33,415 bases of DNA, taken from contig CAJYJH010000040.1 in assembly GCA_913775265.1 (NCBI GenBank), positions 1 to 33,415 of the forward strand, given 5' to 3'. Within the stretch, counting starts at the first letter, position 1. Each line of letters opens with the position of its first letter. Of this stretch, positions 1 to 7,185 are shown piece after piece. The stretch is from an uncultured Mucilaginibacter sp. (GTDB taxonomy: Bacteria; Bacteroidota; Bacteroidia; Sphingobacteriales; Sphingobacteriaceae). Made by a program: the position numbers and the translations under genes. The notes beneath the pieces are model-generated. The model did no database searches. It was given only the letters and a program-made list of their open reading frames with translations, and was not told where the DNA came from.

Positions 1-244
1 AGAAAACGGTGGTGTCTAAGGTGTTGGGAAAGCAGTTCTCAAACATCCAGGCCAGCTCCTTGTTAGTCACTTTGGCCTTGAACTGCTTGATGGCATCCTC
101 CACCGCAGTGCTCGTAAAGTTGCGCTTAGATACCGGAGGACGAAGCGAGGTATAGTCGGCTGCCGCCGCAAAGCTAATATTACCACTCAAAACTAAGGAT
201 GAGCCGAGTATGCCGGTCTGCGTTAAAAAAGTGCGTCTTTTCAT
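1..244 (-). CDS. GH125 exo-alpha-1,6-mannosidase, N-terminal part (cut by window edge)
   Basis: This is the first 81 codons of a leftward gene whose remainder lies outside the window. The ATG is at 242-244. The N-terminus has a twin-arginine-like KRRTFL motif followed by a hydrophobic stretch, so it is probably exported. The segment RPPVSKRNFTS (about residues 37-47) and then ELAWMFENCFPNTLDTTV (about 63-80) are typical of the start of the mature GH125 (Mug157-like) domain. GH125 enzymes remove terminal alpha-1,6-linked mannose by an inverting mechanism. The gene begins 35 nt after the ROK kinase stop on the same strand, so the two are probably cotranscribed. The catalytic residues are not in view. 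The family call rests on recognising the conserved N-terminal motif; the substrate is inferred from the family. Confidence 0.82.
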   Translation of the reverse strand, partial: MKRRTFLTQTGILGSSLVLSGNISFAAAADYTSLRPPVSKRNFTSTAVEDAIKQFKAKVTNKELAWMFENCFPNTLDTTVF

Positions 245-279
245 GTAAATGTTTTATGGTTAAATTGGTGTGTTATTGG

Positions 280-1212
280 TTATGCGGAGATGTTAGAAGT
301 GTTATCGGCAGTTAACACCACCGTATTTTTATCCTGTTGTAAGAGTACCGGCCAGCTGCAAGCTGCGCCTACAAGCGCGGCACTCTCCCAAAGCTGACTC
401 TGCCTGATTTGCACGTTCTTAGCAATTAATAATTCAGCTGCCTGGCTTATGAATAATTGCATGCTTTTAGCGATGTTACCTCCTATGACGACTACATCCG
501 CCTGTTCTTCATCTGCAAATTTGGTCAGGAATAAGGCTAGATTCGCACCAAACTCCCGGAATACGGTTTCTTTTAAAAGTGTATCATCGTGTAATATCAA
601 AGCCTCTACATCTATCTGTGTTAATCCGGAAAGTTCAGCACATCTTTTTTTGAACCAACGTGTTGATATATAATCTTCGGCAATGCCAGTGTGCATGGCA
701 TGTATGGCTCTAAACACATCAGTGGTATAACCGTGTTGACTTACTGCCGATCCCAAGCCTGTTCCTAATGTAATGCCAATCACTTTAAGCTCAACAGGAA
801 AGCGTGCAAACATCACTTCGCCATGTAGAAACGCTTCTGCATCGTTTCTAAAAGTGATGTTGTTTGGACTAATATCCAGACTGTCTGCCAGTAATTGCCG
901 GACATCAAGGCCATACAAGTTGTCATACTTATTCATTCCTTTTATAAGCGAAATACCTTTACTATAATCAAACGGACCAGGCATAGCTATACCAATTCTG
1001 ATGTTTTCTTTAATTGTTGAAGTGCACAAGTTAGCAAGGGCGGATGTCCACTGACTAATAACGGTGTTGGCATCTGCGTGTGCATCTACTTTACACCTCA
1101 CGCGGGTGTGCGGTAAAATAGACCAGTCATCTGGGTTTATTTGTGCTGCAGTAATGTGTGAACCACCTATATCAACCCCAATAAAAACGTTATTAGCTAT
1201 GCTTGTGCTCAT
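280..1212 (-). CDS. ROK family sugar kinase without the zinc-cysteine motif
   Basis: This 310-residue cytoplasmic protein probably phosphorylates a hexose released by the neighbouring glycosidases. The ROK/ASKHA fold is visible: the phosphate-binding loop IGVDIGGSHI (11-20), IGIAMPGPFD (73-82), the FRND segment with the likely catalytic base Asp124, the second ATP loop ITLGTGLGS (147-155) and a VVVIGGNI segment near the C-terminus. Most ROK kinases carry a GH...CxCGxxGC zinc site near residues 170-190. Here that stretch reads HAMHTGIAEDYIS and the cysteines are missing. The gene lies 119 nt downstream of the LacI-type regulator and directly before GH125, which suggests a mannose- or glucose-type substrate. 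Specificity cannot be read from the sequence. A candidate LacI operator sits about 45 nt upstream of its ATG. Confidence 0.85.
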   Translation of the reverse strand: MSTSIANNVFIGVDIGGSHITAAQINPDDWSILPHTRVRCKVDAHADANTVISQWTSALANLCTSTIKENIRIGIAMPGPFDYSKGISLIKGMNKYDNLYGLDVRQLLADSLDISPNNITFRNDAEAFLHGEVMFARFPVELKVIGITLGTGLGSAVSQHGYTTDVFRAIHAMHTGIAEDYISTRWFKKRCAELSGLTQIDVEALILHDDTLLKETVFREFGANLALFLTKFADEEQADVVVIGGNIAKSMQLFISQAAELLIAKNVQIRQSQLWESAALVGAACSWPVLLQQDKNTVVLTADNTSNISA

Positions 1213-1254
1213 AAAATAGTGTAACAGGTTTGTATGAAAAGAGAGCTCAAATAT

Positions 1255-1268
1255 CTAAAACGTTTTAG
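1255..1268. promoter_or_regulatory. Candidate LacI-family operator (perfect 14-bp palindrome)
   Basis: CTAAAACGTTTTAG is a perfect palindrome with a central CG, the classic form of LacI-family operators. It lies in the 119-nt gap between the LacI-type gene and ROK, about 45 nt before the ROK start. An imperfect -7-like element (GATATTTG, minus strand) follows directly, a position suited to repression. The 12-mer AAACGTTTTAGC within and just beyond it recurs upstream of the second SusC (25512-25523). Binding by the adjacent regulator is inferred. Confidence 0.55.
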
Positions 1269-1331
1269 CAAATTCATAATTAAAAAAATCAAATTTGTAA
1301 GAAATATGCTAAAGAGGAAATTCAGGTGCAT

Positions 1332-2348
1332 TCAGGACTTTATGGAAGATTTACGTATGATTAGCGTAGTAGGAATGACGATTTTTTGTGGTTTATTTTC
1401 CTTTGCAAGTTTCTTCAATCTGGATAAAAGCAGGCTGATGGCTTCTTCGGCAATTGTGTTGGTAGGTTGTGAGACTGTAGTAACTGACGGAGTGTATAAC
1501 TCAAATAACTCATAGTCATCAAAGCTTACTATGCCTATTTGACCGGGTATATTTAATCCTTTTTGGCTCAATGCTTTTAAGCCACTTACGCACAAATAAT
1601 TAGTTGCAAAAAAGATGGCGTCTATTTGCTGTTTTCTATCCAGAAATGATACAATTTGCTGCGTTGCCTGATCGCTATTTTTGTAATAAATTTCTTTTAC
1701 AAATTGCGAGAGGCCGTGCTCGCTTAATGCTTTCTCATAGCCAGATAGCCGGTCAAGCATTTGCGGTTGCAATGAGTCAATAGTTACAAATGCTATATTC
1801 TTGTATCCGCTGTTAATAAGGTGAGTAGTTGCCTGATAGGCGCTCTCTTCATTGTTTATAATAACATAGTCTGTTTCAAGTGCCGGTAAGTATCTGTCAA
1901 TCAATACCACTGGTTTGCCGCTTTCTATAAGTTGCTCAATGTCCTGTTCTAAGCCCTCAGGTGGTACAATAATATATCCGTCAACATGTCGTTCGCTGTA
2001 CATAGCAATCAATTCGCGTGTTTTATCGGTGGCGTTTTCTGTACTGCAGTAAATAATTTTATACCCGTTCTCGTACGCTAAGGCTTCTATTGCTCGGGCT
2101 ATCGACGAAAAAAAAGGGTCTGATATATCTTCGACCATTAAGCCTATGATATTGGTTTTTCCGGTACGCAAGCTGCGGGCCAATGAGCTGGGTTTGTAAT
2201 TTACCTCCTGCATAAAATCAAGTACCCGCTTAACCAATTTATCACTTATCCGCTTTTCTTGCGCTCTTCCGTTCAGGATGAACGAAACTGTGGTGATTGA
2301 AATGCCTAGTTGCTGTGCAACATCGGTAATTGAAATTTTTTTCTTCAT
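1332..2348 (-). CDS. LacI/GalR-type transcriptional regulator
   Basis: This 338-residue DNA-binding regulator starts at an ATG (2346-2348) that places the helix-turn-helix at the extreme N-terminus, as usual for the family: ITDVAQQLGISITTVSFILN (residues 6-25). The hinge helix KPSSLARSLRTG (about 52-63) has the Leu-Ala pair that intercalates at a central CpG in known LacI-family operators. The rest is a periplasmic-binding-protein-like effector domain with IIGLMVEDISDPFF, the VDGYIIVPP segment, DRLSGYEKAL (sugar-contacting region) and IVSFDDYELF. It probably responds to a sugar or sugar phosphate from this pathway. The likely targets are ROK-GH125 downstream and possibly SusC elsewhere in the window. 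Phe replaces the usual Arg of the TVSRVLN recognition helix, which could shift operator preference. Confidence 0.92.
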   Translation of the reverse strand: MKKKISITDVAQQLGISITTVSFILNGRAQEKRISDKLVKRVLDFMQEVNYKPSSLARSLRTGKTNIIGLMVEDISDPFFSSIARAIEALAYENGYKIIYCSTENATDKTRELIAMYSERHVDGYIIVPPEGLEQDIEQLIESGKPVVLIDRYLPALETDYVIINNEESAYQATTHLINSGYKNIAFVTIDSLQPQMLDRLSGYEKALSEHGLSQFVKEIYYKNSDQATQQIVSFLDRKQQIDAIFFATNYLCVSGLKALSQKGLNIPGQIGIVSFDDYELFELYTPSVTTVSQPTNTIAEEAISLLLSRLKKLAKENKPQKIVIPTTLIIRKSSIKS

Positions 2349-2763
2349 AATTAAACCTACGCCGAGGCAAGTGTGATTTTCTTACATGTGGTAAGAAAGT
2401 TACACATGCTTACCAATGTAGACCTAAAAGAACAGGATTTTGTCAATACATTTTAAATGCTACAATTTTAGCTAAAACATTTATTCCAAACAGGCAATAT
2501 TCAAATTATTTTCGCAGGTTAAGTGGAATAAGGTGGCTGTATTACTAAACGTTAACTGATGCTGTACTTATAAGTGCCGTACATTATATCACACCGCCAT
2601 CTTCTTGATTTACTGACTTTTTAAATATACCTTTTGTATAGTAGCAATCAAAAAGGATTAGAAATTACGTACTGACCAGTAAAAGTTGAAGGTCTTGATG
2701 TGTGCGGGAAAAGGTGCTATAAAATGCTAAAATGATTTGAGCAAATTTTGTTGAAAATTTAGT
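2349..2763. other. Intergenic stretch between HTCS and LacI-type genes
   Basis: No convincing gene is present in these 415 nt. The right half of the LacI upstream region holds the paired repeats at 2381-2413. A weak AACGTT palindrome with partial flanking symmetry occurs near 2545-2556. At 2743-2760 an AT-only hairpin (AAATTTT, GTTG loop, AAAATTT) lies a few bases after the HTCS stop codon and could be a weak terminator. The rest shows nothing I can support. Confidence 0.5.
2381..2413. promoter_or_regulatory. Two imperfect inverted repeats upstream of the LacI-type gene
   Basis: CTTACATGTGGTAAG (2381-2395) and GTTACACATGCTTAC (2399-2413) are related imperfect palindromes built on TTAC and ACATG words. 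They lie 33-65 nt before the regulator's ATG. A loose promoter match on the minus strand (TTG at 2444-2446, 23 nt, TACATTGG at 2413-2420) would put the start of transcription inside the second repeat. Autoregulation or control by another factor is plausible. The repeats lack the central CG of the 1255-1268 palindrome, so they may not bind the same protein. Confidence 0.35.
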
Positions 2764-5700
2764 TTACTGAACAGTTTTCCTATGGTTTGACTCACTATTT
2801 GATGCTGTTTCCGACTTTTTAACGCCTTTTTGTTGCTGATACTCAGTGGGAGTGTGTCCGAATTGCTTTAAAAAATTTCTGCCCAATTGCGATTGAGAGC
2901 TGTAACCGACTAAAGAGGCTACTTCATAAACTTTATGCTCTCCACTTTCGAGTAATTGAGCTGCTGCTTTAAGTCGCGTAATATTAATCAGTTCGTTCAA
3001 CGAAAGATCTGAAATCGCCTTTATTTTCCGATATAGTGTGGGCTTGCTCATATTCATCAGGTTTGCTATGTAATCGGCATCCATTTCAACTTCCTGCATA
3101 TGATCACAAATAATGGTATGTAGTGTTTCCAAAAACTTTTCATCTGCCTTGGAGTGAGCCATTGACCGAATATTGGTGAGCGGCGAATTAGCAAAGTGTT
3201 CTTTAATTTTATTACGATTGTTAAGTAAATTTGATATTTGTACCTCTAAATGGGTTGTAGAAAATGGCTTTTCGATGTAAGCGTCAGCTCCAATATCAAG
3301 ACCTTGAATTTTGCTTTGTAAAGTATTTTTGGCTGTAAGCAAAATGATAGGGATGTGGCTATATGTTAAATCTGTTTTAAGATTTTTACAGAGCTCAAAC
3401 CCATCCATAACCGGCATCATTATGTCGCTCACTATGAGGTTTACAGCTTCTGTTTTAATTTTATGCATTGCCTCCTGTCCGTTTAGTGCTTGCATCACAG
3501 TGTAGTTACCACGGAGCTGTTGTGTAATAAAATCCAATATTTCAGGATTGTCATCAACGATTAATATGACAGGACGCACCGACTGTGTGAGATCGTTGTT
3601 GTGGGGTATTTTAAGTTGCGAAGGTGCTGATGTACTTATGGTAAAATCAAATTCATAATCCTGATGAATGGGTATAGAGAGGACAAAAATATTCATCTCC
3701 ATATCATGTTTTTTAAGTTCTAAACGTCCTTTGTGCAATTCGGCCAACGAACGGGAGAGTGGCAGTCCTATGCCGGTACCTGTAAGCTTTTCTGTCATTT
3801 TAAGCCGGTAAAATGGCTCGAAAATTTTCTCCCGCATATCAAACGGTATAATGTAGCCATCATTACAGAATTCGATTACAAATTGATCATCATCCTGCTG
3901 TGGCGCAAACAATGTTACTTTAACAATATGAATACTGTATTTAATGGCATTACCAATTAGGTTATAAATAATTTTTGAAAAAGCATCACTATCAATATAA
4001 GCGTAAACGTCTTCCGTGGGTTTATCTATAAAAAACGTTATACTTTTCCGTTCTGCTAAATCTGTAAAAAGCAAAAATGTATTAGCCAGTAATGTACTTA
4101 TGTTAGTTTTAACAAAGTTTAATCGATAACCCTCCTGTTCGGTTTTCCTGAAATCAAGCAGTTGATTAGTTAGATTTAACAGCCGGTCGGTATTGGTTTC
4201 CATCATTTTCAGGCTGTGCTGTACCGAAGTGCCTACAGGCATGTTTTTCATCAGATTTTCCATAGGCCCTTTGATTAAAGTAAGCGGCGTCCGTATTTCA
4301 TGGGCTATATTGGTAAAAAACTCTATTTTGGCTGTATAAATCTGTTTCTCTTTATCGTTGTTAAGTAATTCAATAATACGTTCGTTTTTTTGACGGGTTT
4401 TAAGATGATAGCGCCTTAACAGGTAATAAACAGCTGCAATAAACGCAACTATATATATTAAATAAGCATAAATGCTGGCCCAAAAAGGTGGGGTTATATA
4501 AATTTTAAGTGAAGTTACATCATCTGTCCACTGCCCTTTGCTGTTTGCTGCTTTAACCATAAAGGTGTAGTTGCCAGGAGCTAATTGGGTAAAATAAACC
4601 TTGCGGTTTTTGTTTAACTCAATCCAGCCTTTATCCACACCTTTCATCATATACCTGTACCTGATCATTTCCGGAGCCGAAAAATTTAGCGCCGCAAAAT
4701 CTATACTGAACGAGGCTTGTTGATGATTTAAAGTAATTTCTTTGGTTAATAACAAGGACTGCTTGAGTAATGATTGTTTACCACCCACGGTTGCTTCCTG
4801 ATTGTGCACCTGAAAACCGGTAATATAAACAGGATAAGAGCGGTTTGTTTGCTTAAATGCAGCCGGGTTAAAACTGATCATGCCTTTTAAACAGCCAAAG
4901 TAAAGCGTTCCATCTACGTCTTTGTAGGCCGAGTTATAGTTAAACTGGTCACTTAGCAAACCATTAGCTTTGGTATAAATGTGCTGGTTACCTGTCGTAA
5001 GGCTCAAACACACCAAGCCATGACTCGTGCTGATCCATAAATTTTTGCTGTCGTCTTCCAGTATCCTGTAAACCTGATTACTCGGGAAGCCATTATTAAT
5101 AGTGTAAGATTTACTTTTCTGGGTTACCGGATCATAGCTCCAAAGCCCCTGCCCATCGGTACCCAGCCAAAGTTGCCGGTTACTGTCTTCGTATACGCCA
5201 TTAATCATGCTGGTTGCCAATACCTGTGCATCATCTTTAAAGCGTATTTTACCGCCACGGTTGCCAACAGGCTCAAAACTATATAAACCATCGTTTACTG
5301 TACCCAGCCATATTTTGCCATCGTGCCCCAGGCACATAGCGTAAATGCAAGCATCAGGTGGTAACTGCTTAATCAGCGTAAAATCCTTCAATTGCCCGTT
5401 ATAGCGGTACAACCCTTTTGTTGTACCTATTAATAAAGCGCCATCTTGTGTGCGGCAAAAGCTAATTACAAAATTACTTTTTAGTTCGTTTTTGGCTTTG
5501 CCTGCCAAATAAACCTTTTCGACCTTGCCTGACGGAATATCAAGTACGTTCAGACCGCGCTCAAATGTGCCGATAAAAAGCTTGTCCTGAAAAGGATAAA
5601 GCCCGTGTATGTTTGAGTTAGATATTTCGCTTTTACCACTAGGCGCAAAATGGGTCCAAGTATGTTTGTCCGGGCTCAGCTTATTTAGCCCGTTGTCTTC

Positions 5701-6786
5701 AGTGCCTAACCAAAGGTTCCCGTATTTATCCCGGCAAATTTCGCGCACTACGTTACCCTTCAATGAGTTTTGGTTTACACCCGGATAATACTTGTTGAAA
5801 ATTGAATATTGTTTGGAGTAATAATTTACACCACCAAAATAAGTGCCGGCCCAAACGCCACCCTCATTATCTTTAAGAAGAGTATATACGGCATTGTCTG
5901 ATAGTGAGTAGGAATCATGATAATTCTTTTTCAAATGGATAACAGCGCCGCTCTGCCTGTTATAAATATAGATGCCGGACTCTGTTGCGATCCAAAATTG
6001 CTGTGCGTCGTAATGCAAAAAATCTCTTACAAAAATTGATGTATGATCTTCGTTATAAGTAAGGATGTCTTTATAGGTGCCCGTCGGAATATCGAAGAGT
6101 TTAATGCCTTGATCGGTAGTTCCAACAAGTATCTGATTGTCACCGGCGTCAAAAATTTTCTGTATACTATTAGAAGCTACATGTTTTGAATTTTTGAACA
6201 AATCATAACTGCGTACAATGTTACCCTGACTGTCCAGCAGAAACAATAATCCGCCGGCAGTAGATAACCAAATTGCACCGTTACGGCACATGAGCGACGT
6301 TGCGTCTAGATACTGATGCTTATTTAATTTAAACACTTTACCGTCGGCGTCAAATTTCACTAACGCTTCGGCAGCAATAATCCAGGTGTTGCCTTTCAGA
6401 TCATGCGCAATACTTCTGACCGCCTCAGTTCTGCCGAGCGGCATATGCATAAAACTTTCATCTGCTACATTATAGCAATCTACACCTTTATCAGTACCTA
6501 CCCATACATTGCCCTTGGCATCTAAGCTAAGTACATGTACAAAGTTATTAGCCAGTGATTTTGGGTCTTTACCATCATGTCTGAACGTTTTGAAACTGTA
6601 ACCATCAAAACGATTTAGGCCATCTTTAGTTCCTAGCCACAAAAAGCCATGGCTGTCTTGCAAGCTACAATAAACTGTATTGTTAGACAGCCCATTTTCA
6701 ACCTGATAGTGTTTGAAATAATAGGGCTGTGCTTCGCATGCAAGGCACGGAACAATAAGCAGCAACAGAATATATAGGACTTTCAA
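2764..6786 (-). CDS. Hybrid two-component system sensor-regulator (HTCS)
   Basis: This 1340-residue one-protein signalling system detects a glycan fragment in the periplasm and activates PUL transcription. In order: a signal peptide (about 1-19); two seven-bladed propellers of Reg_prop repeats (such as GFLWLGTKDGLNRFDG) to about residue 680; a Y_Y_Y domain (about 690-770); one membrane helix (about 770-792); a histidine kinase with H-box NIAHEIRTPL (His829), N-box NLIGNAIKYS and a GTGIGLPLSRS glycine box; a receiver with phospho-acceptor Asp1121 in VSDIMMPVMDG; and a C-terminal AraC-type DNA-binding domain ending near GYSSQSQLGRNFLKQFGHTP. The start codon is TTG (6784-6786): it is the only start that gives the signal peptide, and an in-frame stop lies just upstream. 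It is divergent from the SusC at 7186, its probable target. The kinase G1 box reads CNDGYIIP, a variant common in HTCS proteins. Confidence 0.95.
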   Translation of the reverse strand: MKVLYILLLLIVPCLACEAQPYYFKHYQVENGLSNNTVYCSLQDSHGFLWLGTKDGLNRFDGYSFKTFRHDGKDPKSLANNFVHVLSLDAKGNVWVGTDKGVDCYNVADESFMHMPLGRTEAVRSIAHDLKGNTWIIAAEALVKFDADGKVFKLNKHQYLDATSLMCRNGAIWLSTAGGLLFLLDSQGNIVRSYDLFKNSKHVASNSIQKIFDAGDNQILVGTTDQGIKLFDIPTGTYKDILTYNEDHTSIFVRDFLHYDAQQFWIATESGIYIYNRQSGAVIHLKKNYHDSYSLSDNAVYTLLKDNEGGVWAGTYFGGVNYYSKQYSIFNKYYPGVNQNSLKGNVVREICRDKYGNLWLGTEDNGLNKLSPDKHTWTHFAPSGKSEISNSNIHGLYPFQDKLFIGTFERGLNVLDIPSGKVEKVYLAGKAKNELKSNFVISFCRTQDGALLIGTTKGLYRYNGQLKDFTLIKQLPPDACIYAMCLGHDGKIWLGTVNDGLYSFEPVGNRGGKIRFKDDAQVLATSMINGVYEDSNRQLWLGTDGQGLWSYDPVTQKSKSYTINNGFPSNQVYRILEDDSKNLWISTSHGLVCLSLTTGNQHIYTKANGLLSDQFNYNSAYKDVDGTLYFGCLKGMISFNPAAFKQTNRSYPVYITGFQVHNQEATVGGKQSLLKQSLLLTKEITLNHQQASFSIDFAALNFSAPEMIRYRYMMKGVDKGWIELNKNRKVYFTQLAPGNYTFMVKAANSKGQWTDDVTSLKIYITPPFWASIYAYLIYIVAFIAAVYYLLRRYHLKTRQKNERIIELLNNDKEKQIYTAKIEFFTNIAHEIRTPLTLIKGPMENLMKNMPVGTSVQHSLKMMETNTDRLLNLTNQLLDFRKTEQEGYRLNFVKTNISTLLANTFLLFTDLAERKSITFFIDKPTEDVYAYIDSDAFSKIIYNLIGNAIKYSIHIVKVTLFAPQQDDDQFVIEFCNDGYIIPFDMREKIFEPFYRLKMTEKLTGTGIGLPLSRSLAELHKGRLELKKHDMEMNIFVLSIPIHQDYEFDFTISTSAPSQLKIPHNNDLTQSVRPVILIVDDNPEILDFITQQLRGNYTVMQALNGQEAMHKIKTEAVNLIVSDIMMPVMDGFELCKNLKTDLTYSHIPIILLTAKNTLQSKIQGLDIGADAYIEKPFSTTHLEVQISNLLNNRNKIKEHFANSPLTNIRSMAHSKADEKFLETLHTIICDHMQEVEMDADYIANLMNMSKPTLYRKIKAISDLSLNELINITRLKAAAQLLESGEHKVYEVASLVGYSSQSQLGRNFLKQFGHTPTEYQQQKGVKKSETASNSESNHRKTVQ

Positions 6787-6801
6787 ATTGGTTTATTGAT
6801 A

Positions 6802-6831
6802 CAAATATATTTTTTATCCGGCTCGTCACAA
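6802..6831 (-). promoter_or_regulatory. Promoter of the HTCS gene
   Basis: On the minus strand TTG (6829-6831) is followed after exactly 19 nt by TATATTTG (6802-6809). This is a perfect match to the Bacteroidota consensus TTG-N19-TAnnTTTG. Transcription would begin near 6795, leaving a leader of only about ten nucleotides before the TTG start codon at 6784-6786. Confidence 0.7.
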
Positions 6832-6889
6832 CCTTATCTGGCAGGAAATTAAAATTATCTGATGACGATAAAGAGACACAAAAGCTGGC

Positions 6890-6914
6890 ACTTTGATGCA
6901 GATGATGTCAAAGT
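6890..6914. promoter_or_regulatory. Inverted repeat, candidate HTCS binding site
   Basis: ACTTTGA (6890-6896) and TCAAAGT (6908-6914) form perfect 7-bp arms separated by 11 nt, a dyad spacing compatible with two AraC-type domains. A third ACTTTG word follows near 6931-6936. The site is about 270 nt upstream of the SusC start and about 60 nt behind the HTCS -33 element. The role as an HTCS operator is inferred from position and symmetry only. Confidence 0.35.
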
Positions 6915-7185
6915 TGGAGGGCTGAAAATGCACTTTGTCAAACTCCTTAATAGATACAGGCTGTACTCTGACTGGCGCTATTGGCATGGATACGGTTATG
7001 CTGAGATACTCTAATTAGTTAGCAGATATAGGCTTAAATGGCGTAAAACACAGCAGAAATGATACGTTTTAACTAATAATTGATACAAAATGGTCAACTG
7101 CTGCGAAGCTAAAACCATTTACTTTATCCCTTGATGAAGGCGTTACCAATTAGCCTTTAATCAACACTAGATAAACCATTATTTT

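Larger units (their letters stand above)
6787..7185. other. Divergent regulatory region between HTCS and SusC
   Basis: These 399 nt hold no gene. The left end carries the HTCS promoter. A perfect inverted repeat lies at 6890-6914, and a further ACTTTG word lies near 6931-6936. Near 7064-7072 ACGTTTTAA resembles half of the palindrome at 1255-1268. No good match to TAnnTTTG at the right spacing was found for the rightward SusC, which fits a promoter that depends on an activator. Confidence 0.5.

Noticed and set aside
1234..1515. 93-codon plus-strand frame overlapping the end of the LacI-type gene
   Set aside because: Most of it overlaps the conserved regulator, and the start is in the operator region. 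No protein-like features.
2764..6786. Unusual kinase G1 box (CNDGYIIP instead of DNGxG) as a sign of an inactive kinase
   Set aside because: The same variant is common in working HTCS proteins, and the H-box, N-box, second glycine box and receiver Asp are intact.
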